From NCBI GenBank assembly GCA_963775235.1, contig CAVZHY010000001.1:124001-188000 (forward strand): a stretch of 64,000 nucleotides of DNA, given 5' to 3'. The stretch comes from JBBDMC01 sp963775235. GTDB taxonomy: Bacteria > Pseudomonadota > Alphaproteobacteria > Rhizobiales > Kaistiaceae. The notes under the pieces are model-generated. The model saw only the letters and a list, made by a program, of their open reading frames with translations, was not told the DNA's origin and ran no database searches. This document shows, piece by piece, positions 7,151-15,800 of the stretch. The position numbers and the translations under genes were made by a program. Position 1 is the first letter of the stretch. Each line of letters starts with the position of its first letter.

Positions 7151-7629
7151 CGGGCGATCTCGCGCGGCGCGTTTCGCCACAGGACGAAGCCGGCGGCGAG
7201 CGCGGCGGCGATCAGCGGCACGACCAGCGGGAGCCAGGAGACGATAAGGGCCGCCGCGTAGGTCTCGAAGCTCATCGGTGAACGGAGCCAGTAGATCGCC
7301 CGGATCACCAGCCACGCACCGACGCCCCAGACGACAACGGCGACGACGACGCGCGTGCGAAGCGGCCAGCGCTGTGGCGGCGGCCGCGCGCCCGCCGCGA
7401 CCAGCCGTTCGCGCCGGCGGATGCGGAGGAAGGTCAAGGCGGCGGCGATGACGCCGGCGACGATGGCGCCGATCGGCCCGAGGCCGAAGAAGACGGACAT
7501 GGAGATGCCGCCGTCGCGATCGAACACGCCGGCGTAGTGCATCCAGGCGAAGCCTGCAGTGACGGTTGCCGCGAAGCCCGCGACGAGCCCGGCGACCAGC
7601 GCCAGAACGACGAAACGGAATGTTCGCAT
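7147..7629 (-). CDS. Predicted four-helix membrane protein, inserted in the tail operon
   Basis: A 160-residue hydrophobic protein with about four membrane segments: residues 7-30, 42-68, 93-113 and 125-150, with Arg-rich loops between. No family recognised. It runs against the direction of every surrounding phage gene and separates the major tail gene from GTA gp10, which are normally neighbours. It therefore looks like cargo acquired by the cluster. Start at ATG 7629, the first Met before the first hydrophobic segment. Confidence 0.6.
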   Translation of the reverse strand: MRTFRFVVLALVAGLVAGFAATVTAGFAWMHYAGVFDRDGGISMSVFFGLGPIGAIVAGVIAAALTFLRIRRRERLVAAGARPPPQRWPLRTRVVVAVVVWGVGAWLVIRAIYWLRSPMSFETYAAALIVSWLPLVVPLIAAALAAGFVLWRNAPREIAR

Positions 7630-7710
7630 GGGACGCCCCTCCGGCCGCCCGGCCGGCCGGTGTCTTGTGCCACCAAACCGCGAAACGCGCCATCGGGAGA
7701 AATCGCCATC

Positions 7711-8077
7711 ATGGTCAATCGGCAGCGGGGGGAAGTTGAGGCGGTGCTGGACGGGCGGCACGTGGACGCTCTGCCTGACGCTCGGCGCGCTCGCCGAACT
7801 GGAGGCGGCGCTGGCGACCGGCGACCTGATGGGACTGGCACGGCGCTTCGAGGAGGGCACGCTCGCTGCCGGCGATGCCATCCGCATCATCGGCGCGGGG
7901 CTCCGCGGTGCCGGCAACGACATCGACGACGCCACGGTGGCGCGCATGCAGGCGGACGGCGGCGCGGCCGGCTACGTGGCGATCGTGGCGGAGCTGCTGT
8001 CGGCGACGTTTGGGGGCGGGGAACCAACTCACCTCTCGCCGTCGAAGTCGGATTTATCCGACTTCGACAGCGCTTGA
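7711..8077 (+). CDS. GTA gp10-like tail protein, frameshifted
   Basis: Starts MVNRQRGEVEAVLDGR in one frame and continues TWTLCLTLGALAELEAAL, then IRIIGAGLRGAGNDI and GYVAIVAELLSATFG, in the next frame after one extra base near 7758. This is the characteristic sequence of the GTA gp10 / phage TAC_11 group, which precedes the tail chaperone in GTA clusters. The rejoined frame is open to 8077. The last residues (SDLSDFDSA) are encoded by the start of the adjacent repeat, so the native C-terminus may have been replaced. Confidence 0.78.
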
Positions 8078-8262
8078 TGCGAACTCGGGTACACCCGAGT
8101 TCAGTGGGAGAGGTCGGATCGAGCCGAACATCGTGAGGGTCGATCCGGGTGAGGGGATATAGCCCTCTCCGGAAACGCTCTAACCCCTCACCCTTCGCGC
8201 GTAACTCGCTTGCGCTCCTAACGCGCGAAGCCCTCTCCCTATGGAGAGGTGGGCCCGATAGT
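8078..8262. repeat. Phage-cluster intergenic repeat, copy R2
   Basis: First half: GTGGGAGAGGTCGGATCGAG through CGATCCGGGTGAGGGG. Second half: CCCCTCACCCTTCGCGCG, then ACGCGCGAAGCCCTCTCCC and GGAGAGGTGGG. The halves form nested inverted repeats. Close relatives lie at 2785, 10940, 12043 and 12660. Confidence 0.75.
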
Positions 8263-8348
8263 TCGAAGGCGAGATGCCATGCAGGAACTTCGAGCGCCTG
8301 CGCCTCTGGCGATCGTCGCGTCGCGCGACGGCGCGACCTGAAGGGAAA

Positions 8349-8840
8349 TCAAGACAAGAGTGCTGCGGGAGGCATGATGGCAAGGCGGACCGCAAAGACG
8401 ACGTAGGACGCGTCGAAGAGACCGATGAGCACCCACGGCAGCCGCGGAGGCTTTGACCTGAAGACGAGGTATCCGATCAGCAGGAGCGCACCGACGCCGC
8501 ACACCCACGCGAGAAGATTTGACCACGGACCAGTGGCCGCCGCGCCGGGTCCGAGGTCATGACTGCCGGCGAAGAAACCGCCGATCGCGGCGATCAGGTG
8601 GGCGAGACTTGCGGGAAGCAGGAGGATCAGGACGCGGCCTGGCGCCTGGCGCAGCCCAAGCACCACCCCGACCAACAGGCAAACAAGCCCAACGGTCGGA
8701 GGCCACACTAACGGACTGTCGCCCCCGACAAAGAACAGGCCCGAGACAAAAGGAAAGAACACGGCGCCCCAGCCGACAAAATACAAGGGAAGTATCGCGG
8801 CGAAGCGAAGGGCATGTTCGATGCTTCCGCCGACGTCCAT
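8349..8840 (-). CDS. Predicted multi-pass membrane protein (cargo)
   Basis: A 163-residue protein with about five hydrophobic segments, beginning MDVGGSIEHALRFAAILPLYFVG. No family recognised. It is transcribed against the phage genes and lies between GTA gp10 and the tail chaperone, flanked on one side by repeat R2 and on the other by a second, divergent copy of the chaperone 5' end (8928-8993). That context suggests it arrived with a foreign segment. Start at ATG 8840; the frame is open further upstream but that part overlaps the duplicated chaperone sequence. Confidence 0.55.
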   Translation of the reverse strand: MDVGGSIEHALRFAAILPLYFVGWGAVFFPFVSGLFFVGGDSPLVWPPTVGLVCLLVGVVLGLRQAPGRVLILLLPASLAHLIAAIGGFFAGSHDLGPGAAATGPWSNLLAWVCGVGALLLIGYLVFRSKPPRLPWVLIGLFDASYVVFAVRLAIMPPAALLS

Positions 8841-8927
8841 CCCCTCCACGGCCCGATCTCCACGAGGTGGCGGGCGCGGCAAGACCGAACCCAGGACAGA
8901 ATAGCCGCACCGGAGCGCAAAGTGACA

Positions 8928-8993
8928 GAACCTTTCCCCTGGCGGCAGGCGATGGCGTTCGGGTTCGGGCGGCTCCGCCTGTCGAGCGCCGCG
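8928..8993 (+). pseudogene. Divergent 5' fragment of the tail assembly chaperone gene
   Basis: These 66 bases match 9506-9571, the 5' part of the intact chaperone gene, at 60 of 66 positions. Five of the six differences are third-position silent changes and one changes Leu to Phe. The fragment reads EPFPWRQAMAFGFGRLRLSSA after a possible GTG start at 8922, stays open, and runs in frame into the hypothetical gene at 9024. The silent-change pattern means this copy evolved as a working gene elsewhere before losing its 3' end. Confidence 0.8.
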
Positions 8994-9023
8994 CGGCCAC
9001 GGCAAACACGCCGAAGGGCCGAC

Positions 9024-9410
9024 ATGCTAGAAGACAGCATGCCGGATTTCACCGAACTGGAATTGGCTGCACTCCGCGCGATCTTTGCGGAGACACCCGA
9101 GGTTGCTCCCGGTCTCGAACGACAGCTTGAAAGCGCGACGGTGACGAAGCGGGAGAATACAGGAGCCGGCTTCTTCACCACGATCACCGTTGCCGACGAT
9201 GCGCCGCCGGTGAACTGCCCAAACGTGCTCGGTCACGAGACGCACGCCACCGTCGATGGGCTCGACCACGGACTGGGCTTCGTGCTGTTCGTGAAGAACG
9301 GTCGAATGCACCTTCTCGAAGGCTATTCTGTCGGGCCTGACGATACGGACGATCTCGATCTCGAAACGGTTGGTTTCACGATCACCAAGACGCCGATTGT
9401 CAGGCACTGA
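9024..9410 (+). CDS. Hypothetical soluble protein, 128 aa (cargo)
   Basis: Starts at ATG 9024 (MLEDSMPDFTELELAALRAIF); a second Met lies five codons later. The centre reads TKRENTGAGFFTTITV, then HGLGFVLFVKNGRMHLLEGY, a compact alpha/beta protein. Similar small proteins of unknown function are known in alphaproteobacteria, but no function can be given; an immunity-type role would be speculation. It sits between the chaperone fragment and the intact chaperone, so it is probably part of the same inserted segment. Open in frame from the chaperone fragment, so a 162-residue chimera from GTG 8922 is possible. Confidence 0.6.
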   Translation: MLEDSMPDFTELELAALRAIFAETPEVAPGLERQLESATVTKRENTGAGFFTTITVADDAPPVNCPNVLGHETHATVDGLDHGLGFVLFVKNGRMHLLEGYSVGPDDTDDLDLETVGFTITKTPIVRH

Positions 9411-9493
9411 CCTCATTCCTACGCAGGACCGGAACTCGGATCGAGAAATATCCCGGTCCCCTCCTTCGAAGGGATGAGCGAGAGGGAAGAGGC

Positions 9494-9691
9494 GTGCAGA
9501 GGGATGAACCCTTCCCCTGGCGGCAGGCGATGGCGCTCGGGTTCGGGCGGCTGCGTCTCTCGAGCGCGGCGTTCTGGGCCATGACGCCGCGGGAGCTCGC
9601 GGCGGCGGCTGAAGGCGCGGCGGGCCGGTTCGCGGCGCCACTCGACCGGGCCACGCTCGACCAGCTGATCGCGCGCTACCCGGACAACTGA
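9494..9691 (+). CDS. Phage tail assembly chaperone (TIGR02216 type)
   Basis: A 65-residue protein, the usual size of this family, with the diagnostic PFPWRQAMALGFGRLRLSS and the ending FWAMTPRELAAAAEG. It binds the tape measure protein during tail assembly. GTG at 9494 is the start that gives the family N-terminus, with GGGAAGAGG upstream. It lies just before the tape measure gene, as expected. Intact. Confidence 0.87.
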   Translation: MQRDEPFPWRQAMALGFGRLRLSSAAFWAMTPRELAAAAEGAAGRFAAPLDRATLDQLIARYPDN

Positions 9692-9701
9692 CAGGACACC
9701 C

Positions 9702-10277
9702 ATGGCCGACACCACCGACCAACTGACCATCGGCGTCTCGCTCGACACCAGCGGCGCGGAGAAGGCGCTGCGCAACCTCTCAAGCGACGCTTCGAGCTTT
9801 TCTAGCGCTATCAGCCGCGCCTTCAAAGACGCGGTCGTCGGCGGCAAGAGCTTCGAGAGCGTGCTGAAGAGCCTGGCACTCAGGATCGCGGGCCTCGCGC
9901 TCGACAAGGCGCTGGCGCCGCTATCGAACGCGCTCGGCGGGGCCGTCGCCTCGCTCTTCCACGCCTTCGGACTGGCCGAGGGTGGCGTGGTGAACGGCAA
10001 GCGGATCGTGCCATTCGCCGGCGGCGGCGTGGTGGGCTCTCCGACGCTGTTCCCACTGGCGCGTGGCCTCGGGCTGATGGGCGAGGCGGGACCGGAGGCG
10101 GTACTGCCGCTCGCCCGCGGCAGCGACGGCAAGCTCGGCGTGCGGAGCGGGGCGGGCGCGCCGATCGTCGTCAACTTCAACGTCACCGCCACCGATGCGG
10201 CAAGCTTCGCCAAGTCGGAGGCGCAGGTGACGGCCATGCTGACCCGCGCGGTCGCGCGCGGGCGGAGGGGGATATAG
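9702..10277 (+). CDS. Tail tape measure protein (GTA g11)
   Basis: A 191-residue protein with the short length typical of GTA tape measures. Begins with an amphipathic region (TIGVSLDTSGAEKALRNL), then FKDAVVGGKSFESVLKSLALRI. The hydrophobic middle is followed by AEGGVVNGKRIVPFAGGGVVGSPT and GEAGPEAVLPLARG, the signature of lambda-type small tape measure/tail proteins in GTA clusters. It sets tail length and runs through the tube lumen. Intact; starts 10 bases after the chaperone stop. Confidence 0.88.
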   Translation: MADTTDQLTIGVSLDTSGAEKALRNLSSDASSFSSAISRAFKDAVVGGKSFESVLKSLALRIAGLALDKALAPLSNALGGAVASLFHAFGLAEGGVVNGKRIVPFAGGGVVGSPTLFPLARGLGLMGEAGPEAVLPLARGSDGKLGVRSGAGAPIVVNFNVTATDAASFAKSEAQVTAMLTRAVARGRRGI

Positions 10278-10279
10278 GG

Positions 10280-10931
10280 ATGCCGGCGCTTATCCCGTTC
10301 CACGAGGTGCGATTTCCAACCGCCATCGCCTTTGGCGCCAGCGGCGGCCCGGAGCGGCGCACCGATATCGTCAGCCTCGGTTCGGGCTTCGAGGAGCGCA
10401 ACAGCCGCTGGGCCGATTCGCGCCGGCGCTACAACGCCGGCTACGGCGTGCGCTCGCTTGACGATCTGCACGCAGTCGTCGCGTTCTTTGAAGAACGTCG
10501 CGGGCGGCTCTACGGCTTCCGCTGGCTCGACCGCATCGATTGCAAATCGTGCGCGCCGGAAGCGACTCCAGTGGCGACCGACCAGGCGATCGGCACCGGC
10601 GACGGGGTGACCGCGACGTTCCAACTCGTGAAGACTTACGGCAGCGCGTTCGCGCCGTACGCGCGCGCGGTGAAGAAGCCGGTGGCGGGAAGTGTGCTGG
10701 TGGCGGTCGATGGTACGCCGGCTAACGAAGGCTGCGGACTGGACCTGCGATACGACGACCGGCGTGGTCACGTTCGAGGCGGGCTCTATTCCGGCAAGCG
10801 GCGCGGCGGTGACCGCCGGATTCCAGTTCGACGTGCCGGTGCGCTTCGACAGCGAGACGCTCGACATCAACCTCACCAGCTTCGCCGCCGGGGCGATCCC
10901 CGCGATCCCGCTGGTAGAGATCAGGCTGTGA
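10280..10931 (+). CDS. DUF2460 distal tail protein (GTA g12), frameshifted
   Basis: The first 150 codons show the DUF2460 pattern: IPFHEVRFPTAIAFGASGGP, RRYNAGYGVRSLDDLHAVV and GFRWLDRIDCKS. One extra base near 10738 moves the C-terminus into the next frame, where DWTCDTTTGVVTFEAG, FQFDVPVRFDSETLDI and IPAIPLVEIRL complete the family to a stop at 10931. The protein forms the ring at the tail tip to which the hub attaches. It starts three bases after the tape measure stop. Confidence 0.85.
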
Positions 10932-10939
10932 TGCCGCTA

Positions 10940-11110
10940 CTTCACCTCTCCCCTTGTGGGAGAGGTCGGACAAGAGCCGCGTCAGCGGGTCTCGTCCGGG
11001 TGAGGGGGAGCAACGGCTGCAACGGGGTCCGCCCCCTCACCCTTCGCGCCTAGTTCGCTCCGCTCATAAGGCGCGAAGCCCTCTCCCACGAGGGGAGAGG
11101 AGGCGTCTGA
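10940..11110. repeat. Phage-cluster intergenic repeat, copy R3 (most complete)
   Basis: About 170 bases beginning CACCTCTCCCCTTGTGGGAG and ending GGGGAGAGGAGG, with internal GGTGAGGGGG/CCCCCTCACCC and GGCGCGAAG/CTTCGCGCC arms. The outer ends are inverted repeats of each other, giving a MITE-like layout. It separates DUF2460 and DUF2163 genes that are normally adjacent. Confidence 0.78.
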
Positions 11111-11128
11111 TCCTGAGAGCAATATTGC

Positions 11129-12020
11129 ATGCGCACCATCGACCCGAACTTCGCCGCCCATCTGGCGACCGGGGTGACGACGCTCTGCCGTTGCTGGCGG
11201 CTGGAACGGAGCGACGGCGTCGTGCTCGGCTTCACCGACCACGACCGCGACGTTTCGTTCGACGGCGTGACGTACGAGCCGGAGTCCGGCTTCGACGCCA
11301 GCGAGGATACGTCGGCGACCGGCTTCGGCGTCGGCGGGCTGGAAGCGCTGGGCGCGCTCTCGTCCGACCGGCTCGACGGCGACGACCTGGCCGCCGGCCT
11401 CTACGACAACGCCGAGGTGCGCGTGTTCATGGTCAACTGGACGACGCCTGACGAACGGCACCTGCTGCGGCTCGGCCACCTCGGCGAAATGACGCGCGCC
11501 GACGGCGCCTTCCGCGCCGAAGTCCGCGGGCTCGCGGCCGCGCTGGACGAGCCGAACGGGCGCGCTTTCCGCCACGCCTGCGACGCGGACCTCGGAGACG
11601 AGCGGTGCGGCGTCGATCTGGACGACCCGGCCCACCGCGGCGAAGGCACGGTGACGGTCGCGACCGACCGGCGACGGTTCACCGTCGACGGGCTCGGCGC
11701 GTTCGCCGCCGGGCTGGTTCGAGCGGGGCAGCCTCACATGGACGAGCGGCGACAACGCGGGCCGTGCGATGGAAGTGCGGGCGCACCGCGTGGTAGGCGG
11801 CGCGGTGACGATCGAGCTGTGGCAGGCGATGCACTTCGACGTTGCGGCGGGCGATGCGTTCACCGTCACCGCCGGCTGCGACAAGCTCTTCTCGACCTGC
11901 GCGGCGAAGTTCGCCAACACGGTCAACTTCCGCGGCTTCCCGCATATCCCCGGCAATGACTTTGCGTTGTCGTACGTCTCCCCCGGCGACGTTAACGACG
12001 GCGGCCCGGTGGTGGAATGA
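11129..12020 (+). CDS. DUF2163 baseplate hub protein (GTA g13), frameshifted
   Basis: About 296 residues once a single extra base near 11715 is allowed for. N-terminal domain: TTLCRCWRLERSDGVVLGFTDHDRD and YEPESGFDASEDTSATGF. C-terminal domain: RHACDADLGDERCGVDL, then after the shift FERGSLTWTSG, CDKLFSTCAAKF and NFRGFPHIPGND. The conserved cysteines in the last two blocks are those expected in the hub family, whose GTA member has been described as an iron-sulfur protein (established for R. capsulatus GTA; not shown here). Joins the tail tip to the megatron. Confidence 0.85.
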
Positions 12021-12042
12021 ACGGCAGTGGAACGTACGCATA

Positions 12043-12137
12043 GCCTTCTCCGGACACGCTGCTAACCCCTCACCCTTCGCGCGTAACTCGCTCCGCTCCT
12101 GAACGCGCAAAGCCCTCTCCCTATGGGAGAGGCGAGT
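12043..12137. repeat. Phage-cluster intergenic repeat, copy R4 (second half)
   Basis: CCCCTCACCCTTCGCGCGTA, CTCGCTCCGCTCCTG, CGCAAAGCCCTCTCCCTATG and GGGAGAGG. Equivalent to the second half of R2. It fills the gap between the hub gene and the peptidase gene. Confidence 0.75.
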
Positions 12138-12157
12138 GCCTCATCGAGAGACGTTCG

Positions 12158-12715
12158 ATGGTCGACAATCGGGCGATCACGCGCGCGGCGATCGTCGCCG
12201 AGGCGCTGTCGTGGATCGGCACGCCATACCGGCACCAGGCGTCGCTGAAGGGTCGGCTGCGACTGTCTCGGATTGATCCGCGGTGTCTGGCGCGCCTTCT
12301 ACGGCGCCGAGCCGGAGGCGATTGCCGGCCTACACGCCCGACTGGGCCGAGGCACGCGGGGCGGAGACGCTTGGCGAAGCGGCGCGGCGGCACCTCGTTG
12401 AAATCGGGCCGGCGCAGGCCGGAGCAGGGGACGTGTTGCTCTTCCGCTGGCGCAATCATTTGCCGGCTAAACATGCGGCGATCTTGGTGGACGACGACAA
12501 GCTTCGTGCACGCCCAGCAGGGGGCCGCGGTCGCGTGCGCCGCGCTGACGCCGTGGTGGCGGCGGCGGATCGCCTGCGCGTTCCGGTTTCCGGGGGTTCG
12601 AACGGATGGACCTTCACAAACGCGGCTACCCGCTTGGCGGTCGACGGTCGAAGTCCGAACCATCCGACTCGATGGGAGAGTCGGCGAGCGAGCGAGTGAG
12701 GGCGATCCGGTGTAG
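12158..12715 (+). CDS. NlpC/P60 tail-tip cell-wall peptidase (GTA g14), three frameshifts
   Basis: Fragments in successive frames add up to one peptidase. First comes MVDNRAITRAAIVAEALSWI with GTPYRHQ. From about 12252 the frame gives GCDCLGLIRGVWRAFYGAEP, holding the catalytic cysteine. From about 12321 it gives YTPDWAEARGAETLGEAA and KHAAILVDD, holding the catalytic histidine. From about 12497 it gives FVHAQQGAAVACAALTPWW. The family cuts peptidoglycan at the tail tip during DNA entry. As written, the catalytic Cys is not in the frame of the start codon, so no active protein would be made. The last frame runs to 12715 through repeat sequence, beyond the normal end near 12600. Confidence 0.75.
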   Translation: MVDNRAITRAAIVAEALSWIGTPYRHQASLKGRLRLSRIDPRCLARLLRRRAGGDCRPTRPTGPRHAGRRRLAKRRGGTSLKSGRRRPEQGTCCSSAGAIICRLNMRRSWWTTTSFVHAQQGAAVACAALTPWWRRRIACAFRFPGVRTDGPSQTRLPAWRSTVEVRTIRLDGRVGERASEGDPV

Positions 12716-12795
12716 CGGACACTAACCCCCTCACCCTGCGCCTACTCGCTTCGCTCCTAAGGCGAAGCCCTCTCCCACAAGGGGAGAGGAGGCGT
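12660..12795. repeat. Phage-cluster intergenic repeat, copy R5
   Basis: Degenerate first half (TGGGAGAGTCGGCGAGC, GAGTGAGGGCGATCCGG) and a good second half (CCCCCTCACCCTGCGCC, GGCGAAGCCCTCTCCCACAA, GGGGAGAGGAGGCG). It overlaps the 3' end of the frameshifted peptidase reading frame and precedes the megatron gene. Confidence 0.7.
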
Positions 12796-12830
12796 CCTGT
12801 CGGAGCACGCAGACAGTCAAAGCAGATTTA

Positions 12831-15800
12831 ATGGCCACACTCGTTCTTCAGGCGGCCGGGGCCGCCATCGGCTCGCTGTTCGGGCCGATCGGCACCCTCG
12901 TCGGGCGCGCGGTCGGCGGGCTTGCCGGCTACGCGGTCGACCAGGCCGTGTTCGGCACCACGCGCACGGTCGAAGGCGCGCGGCTCGCCGACCTCAACGT
13001 GCAGGCCTCGCGCGAGGGGGCGGCGATCCCGCGGGTCTACGGCCGCGTACGCATCTCCGGTCAGATCATCTGGGCGACGCGCTTCGAGGAGGAGGCGTCG
13101 GAGAGCCGCGAGGGCGGCAAGGGCGGCGGCGGCGGCACCACCGTCACGCACCTATTCGTACTACGCCAATTTCGCCATCGGGCTCTGCGAAGGGCCGATC
13201 GCGCGCATCGGCCGCGTGTGGGCCGACGGCAAGCTGTTCGATCTAATGCGGCCACCCATCGCCTCTACGTCGGCGACGGCGAGCCAGATGCCGGACAGCC
13301 TGATCGAGGCGAAGCAGGGCGGCGACGCGCCTGCCTATCGCGATACGGCGGTCATCGTCTTCGAGCACCTGGCGCTGGAGGACTTCGGCAACCGCATCCC
13401 GCAGTTCTCGTTCGAGGTGATCCGCCCGGTCGCCGGCATCGAGCAAGCGATCCGCGCCGTCACCATCATCCCCGGCGCCACCGAGTTCGGTTACGACCCC
13501 GAACCGGTGATGCAGGTGGTCGGTCCCGGCAACCAGGCGGCGCTCAACCGCCACGTCGATGGCGCCGACAGCGACTGGCAGGCGGCGCTCGACGAGCTGC
13601 AGGCGATCGCGCCGCAGGTCGAGCGCGGCGGGACTGGTGGTCGCGTGGTTCGGCGACGACCTCCGCGCCAACGCCTGCACGCTGAAGCCGGGCGTGGTCG
13701 ACCGCACCACGGCGACGACGCCCGAGACCTGGCAGGCCGCAGGGCTGACGCGCGCGACGGCGCGGCTCGTCTCCACCTACGACGGCAAGCCCGCTTTCGG
13801 CGGCACGCCGTCGGACGCATCGGTGGTCGCCGCGATCCGCGACCTGAAGACGCGCGGGCTTGGCGTGACGCTCTACCCGTTCGTGATGATGGACATACCG
13901 GCCGGGAACGGCCTCGCCGATCCCTACGGCGGGGCGGAGCAGGACGCCTATCCGTGGCGCGGGTCGATCACACTGTCGGTGGCGCCGGGCGAGCCCGGCT
14001 CGCCCGACAAGACTGCGGCGGCCGCCACCGAAATTGCGGCGTTCGTCGGCACGGCGGCAGCAGGCGACTTTTCGCTCTCCGGCGACACGGTGGTCTATTC
14101 GGGGCCGGACGAATGGACGCTGCGCCGGCAGGTGCTGCACTACGCCTGGCTCTGCAAGGCGGCGGGCGGCGTCGACGCGTTTCTCATCGGTTCGGAGTTG
14201 CGCGGCCTGACGACGGTGCGGTCGGCGGCGGCCACATATCCGTTTGTCGACGCGCTGGTGGCGCTTGCCGCCGACGTGCGCGCGGTGCTCGGCGCCGGCA
14301 CCGAAATCTCCTACGCCGCCGACTGGAGCGAGTATTTCGGCCACCATCCCGACGACGGTTCCGGCGATGTCACCTTCCATCTCGACCCGCTGTGGGCGGA
14401 CGGCAACGTCGACTTCGTCGCCATCGACAATTACATGCCGCTGTCGGACTGGCGCGACGGCAACGACCACCTCGACGCGGCGACGTGGGACTCCGGCCGC
14501 GACGTGGCGTACCTCCGCGCCAACATCGCCGGCGGCGAATACTACGACTGGTACTACGCGAGCGCCGCCGACCGCGACGCGCAGACGCGCACGCCGATCA
14601 CCGACGGCGCCTACGGCAAGCCGTGGGTGTTCCGGCCGAAGGACCTGGTGAGCTGGTGGACGAACGAGCACTTCGACCGGCCGGCCGGCGTCGAGGCGGC
14701 GAGCCCGACCGCCTGGGTGCCGCAGTCGAAGCCGATCCGCTTCACCGAGTGCGGGTGCCCGGCGGTCGACAAGGGGCCGAACCAGCCGAACGTCTTCCCC
14801 GACCCGAAGTCGGCGGCGGGCGGGCTGCCGTACTATTCGACCGGACTGCGCGACGACCTCATCCAGCGCCGCTTCATCGCGGCGACACTTGCGTACTGGG
14901 ACCCCGACGATGCCGATTTCGACGAGGCCGCCAATCCGGTCTCGTCGGTCTACGGCGGCCGCATGGTCGATCACACCGCGATCCACCTGTGGACGTGGGA
15001 CGCGCGGCCGTTCCCGGCGTTTCCGCTGCTCACCGACGTGTGGGCGGACAGCGCCAACTGGGAGACCGGCCACTGGCTGAACGGGCGCCTCGGGGCGCTG
15101 ACGGCGGAGGCGCTGGTCGCCCAGATCCTCGCCGACTACGGCGCCGACGACAGCGCGGTCGATGACCTCGACGGCACCGTCGACGGCTACCTCATCGGCG
15201 ACATCGCCTCGGCGCGCGAGGCGCTGACGCCGCTGTCGCAACTGCTGATGTTCGAGGGCTTCGAGTCCGGCGACGTCGTTCCGCGTCGTGCGGCGCGGCC
15301 GGCGCGTGTCGCAGGCCTTCACCGCCGACGATCTGGTCGAGGAAGGCGAGGGGCCGCTGCTCACCATCCGCCGCGGCGCAGGAGACCGAGCTGCCGGCGG
15401 AGATCGCCATCGGCTTCTCCGACGCGCTCGCCGACTATCGCGTCGTCGTCGGTGTCGTCGCGGCGCCTCGTCGGCGGCAGCCGGCGGCTCGAAACCACCG
15501 ACACCGGCGCCGTCATCAGCTACGCGGTGGCGAGCGGCATCGCCGACACGATCCTTCAGGACATCTGGGCCGGCCGCGAGACCGTGTCGCTGGCGCTGCC
15601 GCAGCGGGCGCTGGCGCTGGAGCCGGCGGACGTCTGCACGATCGCGGTCGACGACGGGCGCGCGCACGGTGCTCGTCACCCGGGTCGAGGATGCGGGGCT
15701 GCGGCGGATCGAGGCGCGGACCATCGAGCCCGACATCCTGGCGCCGGTGCCGGCGGCGGCGCGGGCGCTGCCGCCGCGCGCGGTGGCGCTCGATTCGCCG

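Noticed and set aside
9494..10277. Programmed frameshift between tail chaperone and tape measure genes, as in lambda G/GT
   Set aside because: The chaperone ends in its own stop and the next gene has its own ATG; no overlapping extended frame was seen.
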